Notes under the pieces: model-generated
The model's input: the letters and a program-made list of their open reading frames with translations, nothing else
The model's database searches: none
Told to the model about the DNA's origin: nothing
Made by a program: the position numbers and the translations under genes
Part shown: piece after piece, positions 1 through 7,264 of the stretch
Layout: each line of letters starts with the position of its first letter
How positions within the stretch are numbered: position 1 is the first letter of the stretch
Source of the DNA: Alphaproteobacteria bacterium
GTDB taxonomy: Bacteria > Pseudomonadota > Alphaproteobacteria > UBA8366
Length of the DNA stretch: 13,368 bases
Assembly (NCBI GenBank): GCA_018665505.1
Contig: JABJCS010000512.1
Location: forward strand, 1-13,368
Reading direction: 5' to 3'

Positions 1-989
1 CATGTGAAGCCCATGCCGCCGTGGGTTTGAATGTTTTCCGAGGATGCCAGATAGAATGCCCGGCTTGCCGCGACACGTGCCGCCGCAGCCGCTACCGGCA
101 GGTCCGGTGCATCCGTGGAAAGTGCCCAGGCGCCGTAATAGGTATGACTGCGGGCTAATTCTGTGGCGATAAATACATCGGCTAGTTTGTGTTTGATCGC
201 CTGGAACGAACCGATGGGCCGACCGAAAGCAAAGCGGTTCTTAGCGTAATCTACCGCCATCTCGAGACATCGTTGAGCGCCGCCGACTTGCTCGAATGCG
301 AGAAGCACGGCCGCTCGGTCGAGCAAACGCTCGGCCAGTACCCAACCGTCACCGATATTCCCGAGGATGCTGGCCGGTGTGCCGTTAAACCGCAATTTGC
401 CGTGCGAGCGGCTGGGATCCACCGTGTCCATGGGCTCGCATGTGACATCATCCAATAGGGTAATCGTCAACACTGGCTCACCTGCCGGAGTGCGCGCGAG
501 CACGATGGCGAAATCGGCCACGTCACCATCCGCGACCGGGTGTTTTTCACCGGTCAGCTTGCCGTCGGCGAAGATGGTTTCGATGTTCTCGGGACTAGAT
601 TTTTTGATCCCTTCCGTGACAGCGAAACAACCGATGACATCGCCCGAAGCGGCCCGTGGGAGGCAATCTGCTTTTTGTTCCTCCGAACCCGCCAGCAGGA
701 GTGCTTCCGTTGCGAGATATACGGACGAGGAAAACGGCGTTGGGGCTAGACTGCGGCCAATTTCTTCCGCCAACACGCATAGATCTTCGTGGGTGAGGCC
801 GATGCCGCCGTATTCTTCGGGGATGACCGTTCCCATCCAACCGAGTTCCGCCATACCGCGCCACAAGTCACGGTCGAACGGATCGTCGCCTTCAAGGATG
901 CTTCTCGCCTTACCTTCGGCGTTTTCAGATAAGAACCGCCGCGCTTGTTCGCGCAATAGATTCTGCTCTTCCGAGAAATCAAAGTTCAT
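1..989 (-). CDS. Acyl-CoA dehydrogenase, FadE-like (C-terminus beyond the window)
   Basis: The protein oxidises an acyl-CoA to its trans-2-enoyl-CoA, using FAD and passing electrons to electron-transferring flavoprotein. The frame is open from ATG at 989 to the left edge, giving 329 residues. Visible motifs are the N-terminal helical domain opening with NFDFSEEQNLLRE, the FAD/substrate motif FAVTEG at about residues 122-127, the family signature NRFAFGRPIGSFQAIKHKLA at about 251-270, and QTHGGMGFT at about 321-329. Family members are usually near 380 residues, so only the last 50 or so are missing; the region where many relatives carry the catalytic glutamate is therefore not seen. A weak ribosome site (AAGTAAGG) lies about 12 nt before the start. 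The acyl-CoA synthetase gene is upstream on the same strand across a 146-nt gap, which suggests an activation-then-oxidation pair. Substrate chain length cannot be inferred. The family call is firm. Confidence 0.9.
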   Translation of the reverse strand, partial: MNFDFSEEQNLLREQARRFLSENAEGKARSILEGDDPFDRDLWRGMAELGWMGTVIPEEYGGIGLTHEDLCVLAEEIGRSLAPTPFSSSVYLATEALLLAGSEEQKADCLPRAASGDVIGCFAVTEGIKKSSPENIETIFADGKLTGEKHPVADGDVADFAIVLARTPAGEPVLTITLLDDVTCEPMDTVDPSRSHGKLRFNGTPASILGNIGDGWVLAERLLDRAAVLLAFEQVGGAQRCLEMAVDYAKNRFAFGRPIGSFQAIKHKLADVFIATELARSHTYYGAWALSTDAPDLPVAAAAARVAASRAFYLASSENIQTHGGMGFT

Positions 990-1083
990 GACGTAGCGGC
1001 CTTACTTCTTGATGCAGCGCTCAATTCTATCTCTCAGGCCTGAATGCGCCAAGGAAGACCGACGGCTCATGACGTATTAAGAG

Positions 1084-1102
1084 TGTAAATTGAAATTTTA
1101 CA
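1084..1102. promoter_or_regulatory. Operator-like inverted repeat before the acyl-CoA dehydrogenase gene
   Basis: The half-sites TGTAAA (1084-1089) and TTTACA (1097-1102) form a perfect 6-bp inverted repeat with a 7-bp AT-rich spacer. It lies in the 146-nt gap between the acyl-CoA synthetase stop and the dehydrogenase start, about 95-113 nt upstream of the latter. The form fits a dimeric repressor site, and acyl-CoA metabolism genes are often controlled by TetR- or GntR-type regulators. No regulator gene is in the window. AT-rich sequence can produce such dyads by chance. Confidence 0.35.
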
Positions 1103-1135
1103 TCTAAAGATTACCGAACTTTGGTGCGAATACAG

Positions 1136-2758
1136 TTAACATGCCTTCGCCTTATCCCGCAGCACGAACTTTTGCACTTTCCCGGTCGATGTCTTCGGTA
1201 ATTCTCCGAAAATAATGTTCTTCGGCACCTTGAAGCGGGCCATGTTGTCGCGGCAGAAGGCGATAATTTCGTCCGCCGTTGCTTCCGCGCCATCCTTTAA
1301 GACGACGAAGGCGCAGGGCGTCTCACCCCAATGGTTGTCCGGCTTGCCGACAACAGCGGCTTCCAGGATGGCTGGGTGTTTGTAGAGTGTCTCCTCGACC
1401 TCGATGGTTGAGATATTCTCGCCGCCGGAAATGATGACGTCCTTCGAGCGATCCTTCAGCGAGATATAGCCGTCGGGATGCCAAACACCGAGGTCACCGG
1501 TATGGAACCAGCCGTCGGCGAAGGCTTCCATCGAAGCCGGAGCATTTTTCAAGTATCCCTTCATGACGATATTGCCGCGCATCATGACTTCACCCATGGT
1601 TTCGGCGTCTTTCGGCACCGGCTGCATGGTGACAGGGTCGGCGATCATCAGATCGTCGAGCACGTGGTAGGGAACCCCTTGGCGTGCTTTCTTTTGGGCG
1701 CGCGCTTCGTCCGGCAGATCGTTCCATTCGTCGTGCCAGGCGCACATGACGGCCGGGCCGTAACTCTCGGTCAGGCCATAGACATGCGTGATCTTGAAGC
1801 CGTCTTCTTCCATTTTCTGCAGCACAGCGGGGGGCGGCGGTGCGGCGGCGGTCATTACCTGCACCTCGCGCGGTAAAGGGCGGCGTTCCTCTGGCTTGGC
1901 GTTGATCAACATATTGAGGACAACCGGCGCGCCGCAGAAATTGGTGACACCTTCTTCGTCGATGGCGCGAAAGATCTCGGCGGGCTCGACCCGGCGCAAA
2001 CAGACGCTAGTCCCTGCCTGGGCCGCGAGCGTCCACGGAAAGCACCAGCCGTTGCAATGGAACATCGGCAGGGTCCACAGGTACTTCGGATGCATGCCCA
2101 TGTTCCAGGCGAGAACATTGCCGAGCGCCAGTAGATACGCACCCCTGTGATGATAGACGACACCTTTCGGATTACCGGTCGTGCCGGACGTGTAATTGAG
2201 CGAAATGGCTTCCCATTCGTCGTCCGGCAGTTTCCAGTCGTATTCCGGGTCGCCGTCGGCGATGAAATCTTCGTATTCGGCACTGCCTAGCCGTTCGCCA
2301 CCGGGCCCGCTGGCATCGTCCACATCGATGACGATCGGCTTGGCCTTACATAAGGTCAGCGCTTCCTTCATCACCGGTGAAAGTTCGGTGTCGGTAATCA
2401 CGGCTTTCGAGTCCCCGTGGTCGAGGATGAAGGCGATGGTCGCGGCGTCGAGGCGGGTATTGATCGTGTTGAGGACCGCGCCCGCCATCGGCACACCGAA
2501 ATGCGCATCGTAGATGGCCGGAACATTGGTTGCGAGAACCGCCACCGTATCGTTCTTCCCGATGCCCTTTGACGCCAATGCACTGCCGAGCTTTCGTGCG
2601 CGGTCGTAGACTTCGCTATAGGTATGGCTGATATTGCCGTGTACCACGGCTTGGTGGTTCGGGTAGACGGCGGCGCTACGGCGCAGGAAGGTCAGCGGGC
2701 TCAATGGCACGTAATTGGCCGCATTCTTACCCAAATCTTGTTCGTACTTGTCGGCCAT
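1136..2758 (-). CDS. Acyl-CoA synthetase (AMP-forming, AAE-like family)
   Basis: This class I adenylate-forming ligase activates a carboxylic acid to its acyl-CoA through an acyl-AMP intermediate. The 540-residue protein shows the P-loop YTSGTTGNPKG (189-199), YGLTES (327-332), GWFHTGD (416-422), the hinge region SLKDRSKDVIISGGENIS (about 433-450), and the C-terminal catalytic lysine in PKTSTGK (K527). The N-terminal pattern YVPLSPLTFLRR and HFGVPMAGAVLNTINTRLD resembles the plant AAE / butyrate-CoA ligase branch, which also includes bacterial methylmercaptopropionate-CoA ligase-type enzymes. I chose ATG at 2758 because GGAGG sits 6 nt upstream; an in-frame start 16 codons earlier lacks this support. 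The gene is divergent from prpE and precedes the acyl-CoA dehydrogenase, so a short- or medium-chain acid is a reasonable substrate. The exact substrate is not shown. Confidence 0.92.
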   Translation of the reverse strand: MADKYEQDLGKNAANYVPLSPLTFLRRSAAVYPNHQAVVHGNISHTYSEVYDRARKLGSALASKGIGKNDTVAVLATNVPAIYDAHFGVPMAGAVLNTINTRLDAATIAFILDHGDSKAVITDTELSPVMKEALTLCKAKPIVIDVDDASGPGGERLGSAEYEDFIADGDPEYDWKLPDDEWEAISLNYTSGTTGNPKGVVYHHRGAYLLALGNVLAWNMGMHPKYLWTLPMFHCNGWCFPWTLAAQAGTSVCLRRVEPAEIFRAIDEEGVTNFCGAPVVLNMLINAKPEERRPLPREVQVMTAAAPPPPAVLQKMEEDGFKITHVYGLTESYGPAVMCAWHDEWNDLPDEARAQKKARQGVPYHVLDDLMIADPVTMQPVPKDAETMGEVMMRGNIVMKGYLKNAPASMEAFADGWFHTGDLGVWHPDGYISLKDRSKDVIISGGENISTIEVEETLYKHPAILEAAVVGKPDNHWGETPCAFVVLKDGAEATADEIIAFCRDNMARFKVPKNIIFGELPKTSTGKVQKFVLRDKAKAC

Positions 2759-2783
2759 GTCCCGCCTCCCGATATACGAGCGA

Positions 2784-2813
2784 ATTTGTAGGCGAGCGGG
2801 GCCCAAGGCTCAA
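2784..2813 (-). promoter_or_regulatory. Possible sigma70-type promoter for the acyl-CoA synthetase gene
   Basis: On the minus strand, TTGAGC (2813-2808) and TACAAA (2789-2784) are separated by 18 bp. Each matches its consensus at 4 of 6 positions. Transcription would start about 20 nt before the ATG at 2758, just ahead of the GGAGG ribosome site. The -35 box lies next to the first 15-bp repeat of the divergent prpE control region, so the two promoters may share regulator sites. This is a weak match. Confidence 0.35.
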
Positions 2814-2850
2814 TACCGCGTTGTCGAATACTGCGTTGTCGAACACTGCG
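2814..2850 (+). repeat. Tandem 15-bp direct repeats in the divergent prpE / ligase promoter region
   Basis: Two adjacent copies of TACYGCGTTGTCGAA occupy 2814-2828 and 2829-2843 and differ at one position (C/T). A partial third copy, CACTGCG, follows at 2844-2850. They end about 12 bp before the predicted -35 box of prpE. Direct repeats just upstream of a -35 element are a common arrangement for activator binding, for example by LysR-, LuxR- or OmpR-type regulators. No candidate regulator gene is nearby. The repeats themselves are directly visible; the role is inferred. Confidence 0.6.
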
Positions 2851-2862
2851 ACACCTTGGTGA

Positions 2863-2890
2863 TTGCCCCGGCCCCGCGACCTCCTATAAT
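2863..2890 (+). promoter_or_regulatory. Predicted sigma70 promoter of prpE
   Basis: TTGCCC (2863-2868; 4 of 6 matches to the -35 consensus) is followed after 16 bp by a perfect TATAAT at 2885-2890. Transcription should begin near 2897, leaving a leader of about 55 nt with the strong ribosome site AGGGAGG at 2941-2947. Because the -10 box is perfect, regulation by the upstream repeats may modulate the promoter rather than being strictly required. Confidence 0.65.
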
Positions 2891-2952
2891 CGGCTCAACC
2901 ATAAGAATCGATGTGAAGATTGTCTGCGTCGCCAAATTTCAGGGAGGACGCC

Positions 2953-4851
2953 ATGAGCCGTTTTGATGAAGTCTACAACCGCTCGCTTTCCGATCCGGAA
3001 GGATTCTGGACGGAAGCCGCCGAAGCCATTCATTGGGAGAAGAAGTGGGACCAGGTGCTGGACGCCAGCAACCCACCCTTTTATCGCTGGTTTGTCGGGG
3101 CGGAGTGCAACACCTGTTACAACGCCGTCGACCGGCATGTGGAGGAGGGTCGCGCCGACCAGTTGGCGCTGATCTACGACAGCCCGATTACTGGTAAAAA
3201 GCAGACCTACACCTATACGGAATTACGCGACGCGGTCGCGAAATGCGCGGGCGTCTTGAAGAAGCACGGTGTCGAGAAGGGCGACCGGGTCATCATCTAC
3301 ATGCCGATGGTGTCGGAAGCGGCGATTTCCATGCTCGCGTGCGCGCGCTTGGGCGCGATCCATTCGGTCGTCTTCGGTGGATTTGCCGCCAACGAGCTGG
3401 CGACACGGATCGACGATTGCGCGCCGAAGGTCATTCTCTCGTCGTCTTGCGGAATCGAGCCGGGGAAGGTCATTGCGTACAAGCCATTGCTCGACGAAGC
3501 GCAGCGGCTGGCGAGCCATAAGGTCACCGCCTGTGTGATTTTGCAGCGTGAAGAACAGATCTGCGATCTGGCGGCTGGCCACGATTTCGATTGGGCGGAT
3601 GAGATGGCATCCGCCGAACCGGCCGATTGCGTCACCGTCGCGGCGACGGATCCGCTTTATATTCTCTACACCTCGGGCACGACGGGCCTGCCGAAGGGCG
3701 TGGTGCGCGACAATGGCGGCCATATGGTGGCGCTCAAGTGGAGCATGAAGAACGTCTATAATGTGGAGCCCGGCGATGTGTATTGGGCGGCCTCCGACGT
3801 CGGTTGGGTGGTCGGTCATTCCTACATCGTCTATGCGCCGCTGTTGAACGGCAACACCACGGTGTTGTACGAGGGCAAGCCCGTGGGCACGCCTGACGCC
3901 GGACAGTTCTGGCGGGTGATCGCGGAGCATGGTGTCTCGGTGATGTTCACCGCGCCGACCGCCTTCCGCGCGATCAAGAAAGAAGACCCGAAGGCGGAAT
4001 TGCTCGGTCAATACGACATGTCCAAGTTCCACACGTTGTTCCTGGCGGGCGAACGCACGGACCCGGACACCCTGCATTGGGCGGAGGACAATCTGAAAGT
4101 CCCGGTTATCGATCACTGGTGGCAGACGGAAACGGGCTGGCCCATCGGCGCCAATTGCATGGGGATCGAGCACTTACCGGTGAAGCCGGGCTCGCCGACG
4201 CGCGCGGTGCCGGGCTATGACGTGCGGACTCTCAATCCGGAGACGGGCGATGAGATGCCGCGCGGCGAATTGGGGGCGATCTGCATCAAGCTGCCGATGC
4301 CGCCGTCCTGCTTTTCCACGCTGTGGAACGCGCCGGAGCGCTACAAGGAAGCCTATATGGAAGAATTCCCCGGTTACTATCAGACCGGGGATGCCGGCTA
4401 TATCGACGAGGACGGTTATATCTTCGTGATGGCCCGCACCGACGACATCATCAACGTCGCCGGACACCGGCTCTCCACCGGCGCCATGGAGGAAATCCTG
4501 GCGGACCATCCGGATGTCGCCGAATGCGCGGTCATCGGCGTGGCGGATCAGCTCAAGGGACAAGTACCGCTTGGCTTCCTCGTTCTCTCCGCAGGTGTAG
4601 ACCGGGAGTATGGCGAGATTGTCGGTGAAGTGGTGAAAATGGTGCGCCAACGCATCGGCCCTGTCGCCGCCTTCAAGACCGCGACCGTTGTCGGCAGGCT
4701 ACCAAAGACCCGGTCCGGCAAAATTCTGCGCGGCACCATGCAGAAGATCGCCGACAGCGAGGCATATAAAATGCCCGCGACCATCGACGATCCGGCAATT
4801 CTGGATGAGATTGAGACGGCATTGAAGGGCATCGGTTACGCCGGAAAGTAA
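2953..4851 (+). CDS. prpE: Propionyl-CoA synthetase (propionate--CoA ligase)
   Basis: The enzyme converts propionate, ATP and CoA to propionyl-CoA, AMP and pyrophosphate in the cytosol, feeding the methylcitrate or methylmalonyl pathway. The 632-residue length fits the PrpE group. It shows the P-loop YTSGTTGLPKG (239-249), followed by the RDNGGH pattern usual in PrpE, then SDVGWVVGHSYIVYAPL (281-297), WWQTETGWP (389-397), YYQTGD (475-480), NVAGHRLSTGAMEE (501-514) and PKTRSGK, whose K590 is the conserved catalytic, typically acetylatable, lysine. ATG 2953 is chosen because AGGGAGG lies 5 nt upstream; an earlier in-frame start at 2920 lacks this. The gene is divergent from an acyl-CoA synthetase, consistent with short-chain acyl metabolism. 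Acetyl-CoA synthetase is the alternative, but the residues around the P-loop and the length favour PrpE. No methylcitrate-cycle genes are visible in the window. Confidence 0.93.
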   Translation: MSRFDEVYNRSLSDPEGFWTEAAEAIHWEKKWDQVLDASNPPFYRWFVGAECNTCYNAVDRHVEEGRADQLALIYDSPITGKKQTYTYTELRDAVAKCAGVLKKHGVEKGDRVIIYMPMVSEAAISMLACARLGAIHSVVFGGFAANELATRIDDCAPKVILSSSCGIEPGKVIAYKPLLDEAQRLASHKVTACVILQREEQICDLAAGHDFDWADEMASAEPADCVTVAATDPLYILYTSGTTGLPKGVVRDNGGHMVALKWSMKNVYNVEPGDVYWAASDVGWVVGHSYIVYAPLLNGNTTVLYEGKPVGTPDAGQFWRVIAEHGVSVMFTAPTAFRAIKKEDPKAELLGQYDMSKFHTLFLAGERTDPDTLHWAEDNLKVPVIDHWWQTETGWPIGANCMGIEHLPVKPGSPTRAVPGYDVRTLNPETGDEMPRGELGAICIKLPMPPSCFSTLWNAPERYKEAYMEEFPGYYQTGDAGYIDEDGYIFVMARTDDIINVAGHRLSTGAMEEILADHPDVAECAVIGVADQLKGQVPLGFLVLSAGVDREYGEIVGEVVKMVRQRIGPVAAFKTATVVGRLPKTRSGKILRGTMQKIADSEAYKMPATIDDPAILDEIETALKGIGYAGK

Positions 4852-4879
4852 CCGTCAGTCTTCGATTCCAGTCTCGCGA

Positions 4880-4907
4880 TTGTCTCGTTAAGGAGTTTTC
4901 ATATAGG
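4880..4907 (+). promoter_or_regulatory. Possible promoter for the first TAXI gene
   Basis: TTGTCT (4880-4885) and TATAGG (4902-4907) are 16 bp apart and each matches its consensus at 4 of 6 positions. The spacer of 207 nt between prpE and the TAXI gene suggests a separate transcription unit. The predicted start, near 4914, would sit at the edge of the dyad at 4920-4945. This is a weak prediction. Confidence 0.25.
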
Positions 4908-4919
4908 CTGCTGCCCAAA

Positions 4920-4945
4920 CACTTGTAGATGGTGCATCACAAGTG
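4920..4945. promoter_or_regulatory. Hairpin / dyad between prpE and the TAXI genes
   Basis: CACTTGT (4920-4926) pairs with ACAAGTG (4939-4945), and inside it GATG (4928-4931) pairs with CATC (4935-4938). This gives an 11-bp stem with one bulged A and a GTG loop. No run of T follows, so it is not a classic intrinsic terminator. It could be an operator for a dimeric regulator, an RNA hairpin that stabilises the 3' end of prpE mRNA, or part of a leader for the TAXI gene. Confidence 0.5.
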
Positions 4946-5058
4946 ATTGCTCGTGTCCCAACTTAGCAGAGAGGCACGCGCGAAAATGGTTAAGATTCGT
5001 TGAGCATCTCTGCGAATAACATACTATCCAGAAACAGAAACCCGCACAGGCAGGGAAT

Positions 5059-6063
5059 ATGATCGGTCGATCGCTCGGCATTCCAGCGTTTTTAGTGGTG
5101 TTCGCGTTGGCGGCATCCACTCAAGCGCAAAGCGTCAAGCAATTCAAGATCGGCACCGGCCATATCGGCGGGACCTATTATCCGATCGGACAAATAGTTG
5201 CTCGCATTATCACCGCACCGCCCGGCGAGAGGCGGTGCGGGGAAAAATCCCGTGCGGTGTTCCCAGTTTGACGGCATCGGCTTTAACCTCTCTCGGATCA
5301 GTGGAGAAATGTAGAGGGAGTTTCGGCGGGTTGGCTCGATGCGGGATTCGTGCAATCCGATGTGGCCTACTGGGCGTATACCGGGGAAGGGTTTTTCAAA
5401 GATCGCAAGCCACCTCCGAAGATCCGGGCAGTGGCGAGTCTCTACCCGGAAAGCATGCATATCATTGTCGGCTGGGCGTCTCAGATCAAGACGTTGGCTG
5501 GTTTGAAGAAACGCGTCGTTGCCCTCGGAGATGCAGAGTCAGGTACATTGGTTGGTGCACGCCTGCTGTTGGCCGCAGCGGGTCTCGATGAGCGCCGCGA
5601 TATCAAGCCGCGATATTTAGCGCCGGGAGAAGCGGCGCCGAAACTGATCTTGGGTGAGGTCGATGCGTTTCTGACGGTCTCCGGATATCCGGAGTTGAAT
5701 GTCAGCCGAGTGGTTGAGAGCGGCGACGCCCGACTTCTCCCCATATCCTCGCAGGTCATTGGAAAATTGCTGACAGCGCATAAATTTCTCAGCCAGGGCG
5801 CGATCCCATCGAAAGTTTATGGGAAGAACAAGACGACCCCTACTGTCAATGTGAATGCCTTAATGATTGTCTCAAGCGAAGCCGATCCCGAACTCGTGTA
5901 CAGATTGACAAAGGCATTATGGTGGAAAGGCGCCCGCCAGTTGCTGGCGACCGGACATCCGAAAGGTAAGATGATTACCGTGGATAGCGTCCTTGATGGT
6001 ATCGGTATTCCCATGCATCAGGGGGCTGTTCGTTATTATCGCGAGATCGGCAGAATCAAATAG
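5059..6063 (+). pseudogene. TRAP transporter TAXI-family solute-binding protein, frameshifted twice
   Basis: The intact form would be a periplasmic receptor that delivers a ligand to a TRAP permease. A signal peptide (cleavage likely after TQA, residue 23) is followed by FKIGTGHIGGTYYPIGQIV, typical of TAXI proteins. After APPGERRCGEK the frame hits TGA at 5269-5271. The family-like continuation CGVPSLTASALTSLGSVE is in another frame, and from about 5310 the original frame resumes with NVEGVSAGWLDAGFVQSDVAYWAYTG and runs to TAG 6063. The simplest repair is one A missing from the A5 run at 5243-5247 and one extra A at about 5307-5309, giving 334 residues, a normal family length. Its C-terminal half is about 60% identical by eye to the next gene. 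Sequencing or assembly error, or true decay with partial frame restoration, are both possible. Confidence 0.85.
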
Positions 6064-6195
6064 CGTACATAGCCTGTTGCGGGTGATGTTGGTTCCAATT
6101 GTTGCCTTCAGATAATTAGAAAATCAAACTTAACTCTATCAATTATTGAAATATGTGACTGTAATATACCCGAGGCCACTATCGGAGTTGGGAAT

Positions 6196-7208
6196 ATGTA
6201 TCGAATGAGGCATAGGGTATTTCGTTTTCTGGTTCTGCTTGTCGTCGTCGCGTGGACCGCGCCTAGCCTCGCTAAGGATGCAGAGGTTTTCAAAATCGGT
6301 ACCGGCGGTATCGGAGGCACCTATTACCCCATCGGACAAATTGTCGCCGGTATCGTTGGAAGTCCTCCGGGGGCATCCCCGTGTACCGAGACAGACAATT
6401 GCGGAATACCGGGTCTGACGGCAGTGGCGCTGACGTCCCTTGGATCCGTCGCCAATGTGGAAGGCGTTTCTTCGGGCGAATTGGGCGCCGCATTTGTTCA
6501 ATCGGATGTCGCCTTTTGGGCCCATAGTGGAACGGGTCTGTATGCGGACAAGCAGCCGCATAAAAACATTCGCGCCATTGCGAGCCTTTATCCCGAAAGT
6601 ATCCATCTCGTTGCGAGGCGCATCGATGGTGTTGAAAATTAGATCATCTAAAAAACCGAGTGGTTGCCCTCGGCGCACAGACTTCCGGGACGCTTGTCGA
6701 TGCCCGGCTTGTCTTGGCAGCCGCTGGGTTGGACGAGAAGACGGATTTCAAATCACGCCACTTTTCGCCGGATGTGGCTGCCGAGAAGATAAACATGGGC
6801 GAAATTGACGCATTCTTTTCGGTCACGGGGTATCCGTCTTCCGCCGTCAGTCGGGCTATCGATAGCGGGTCATCGCATGTGCTGCCGATTGACGGGATGG
6901 CGGTGGAGTTCATGCTGTTGGAGCATGGCTTCTTGAGCCGCGACATTATTCCCGCGGGCGTTTATGGGAACAGCGCGGATATTCCAACGGTCGCCGTGAA
7001 CGCTTTAATGATCGTGTCGGCGACGGCGGATGAAGAATTTATCTACCGTCTGACAAAGGCTTTGTGGCGAAAGGGTGCTGGTAAGCTCCTTCAGCAGGGA
7101 CATCCTAAGGGAAAGCTAGTGACGGTGGAGAGCGCTCTCGACGGGATCGGTATTCCTCTCCATTCAGGGGCAAAACGCTACTATCGAGAAATTGGAAAGC
7201 TTAAATAA
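6196..7208 (+). pseudogene. Second TAXI-family solute-binding protein, single frameshift
   Basis: This is a tandem paralogue of the preceding gene, again a secreted TRAP-TAXI receptor in intact form. ATG 6196 has GGAG 8 nt upstream and begins a signal peptide with a likely cleavage after SLA (residue 26). The first frame covers FKIGTGGIGGTYYPIGQIVAGIV, a CTETDNC cysteine pair, LTSLGSVANVEGVSSGELGA and AFVQSDVAFWAHSG, then ends at TAG 6640-6642. The family sequence continues in the -1 frame as KLDHLKNRVVALG and on to GHPKGKLVTVESALDGIGIP and RYYREIGKLK at 7208. One A missing from the A4 run at 6635-6638 explains the break; repaired, the protein is about 337 residues. The downstream part has GTG 6660 as a possible start, but without a signal peptide it should not make a functional receptor. 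The ligand is unknown. Confidence 0.85.
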
Positions 7209-7264
7209 ATTGCGCGGCATGTCGCGGATCGGGCAAATAGCGGCCGTTTCAGATATTTAGCGGG

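Noticed and set aside
367..996. Plus-strand open frame (209 codons) over the acyl-CoA dehydrogenase
   Set aside because: It is the complement of a conserved gene that reads through to the left edge with clear family signatures.
3223..4173. Long minus-strand open frame (316 codons) inside prpE
   Set aside because: It is antisense to a clearly conserved gene, is rich in R/H/D residues typical of a shadow frame in GC-rich DNA, and shows no family motif.
5239..5320. Recoding in the first TAXI gene
   Set aside because: Two opposite shifts within about 60 nt would be needed; an indel pair or sequence error is much simpler.
6631..6662. Programmed -1 ribosomal frameshift joining the two halves of the second TAXI gene
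   Set aside because: The site T GAA AAT is not a canonical X XXY YYZ slippery heptamer, no clear stimulatory structure is seen, and TAXI proteins are not known to use recoding.
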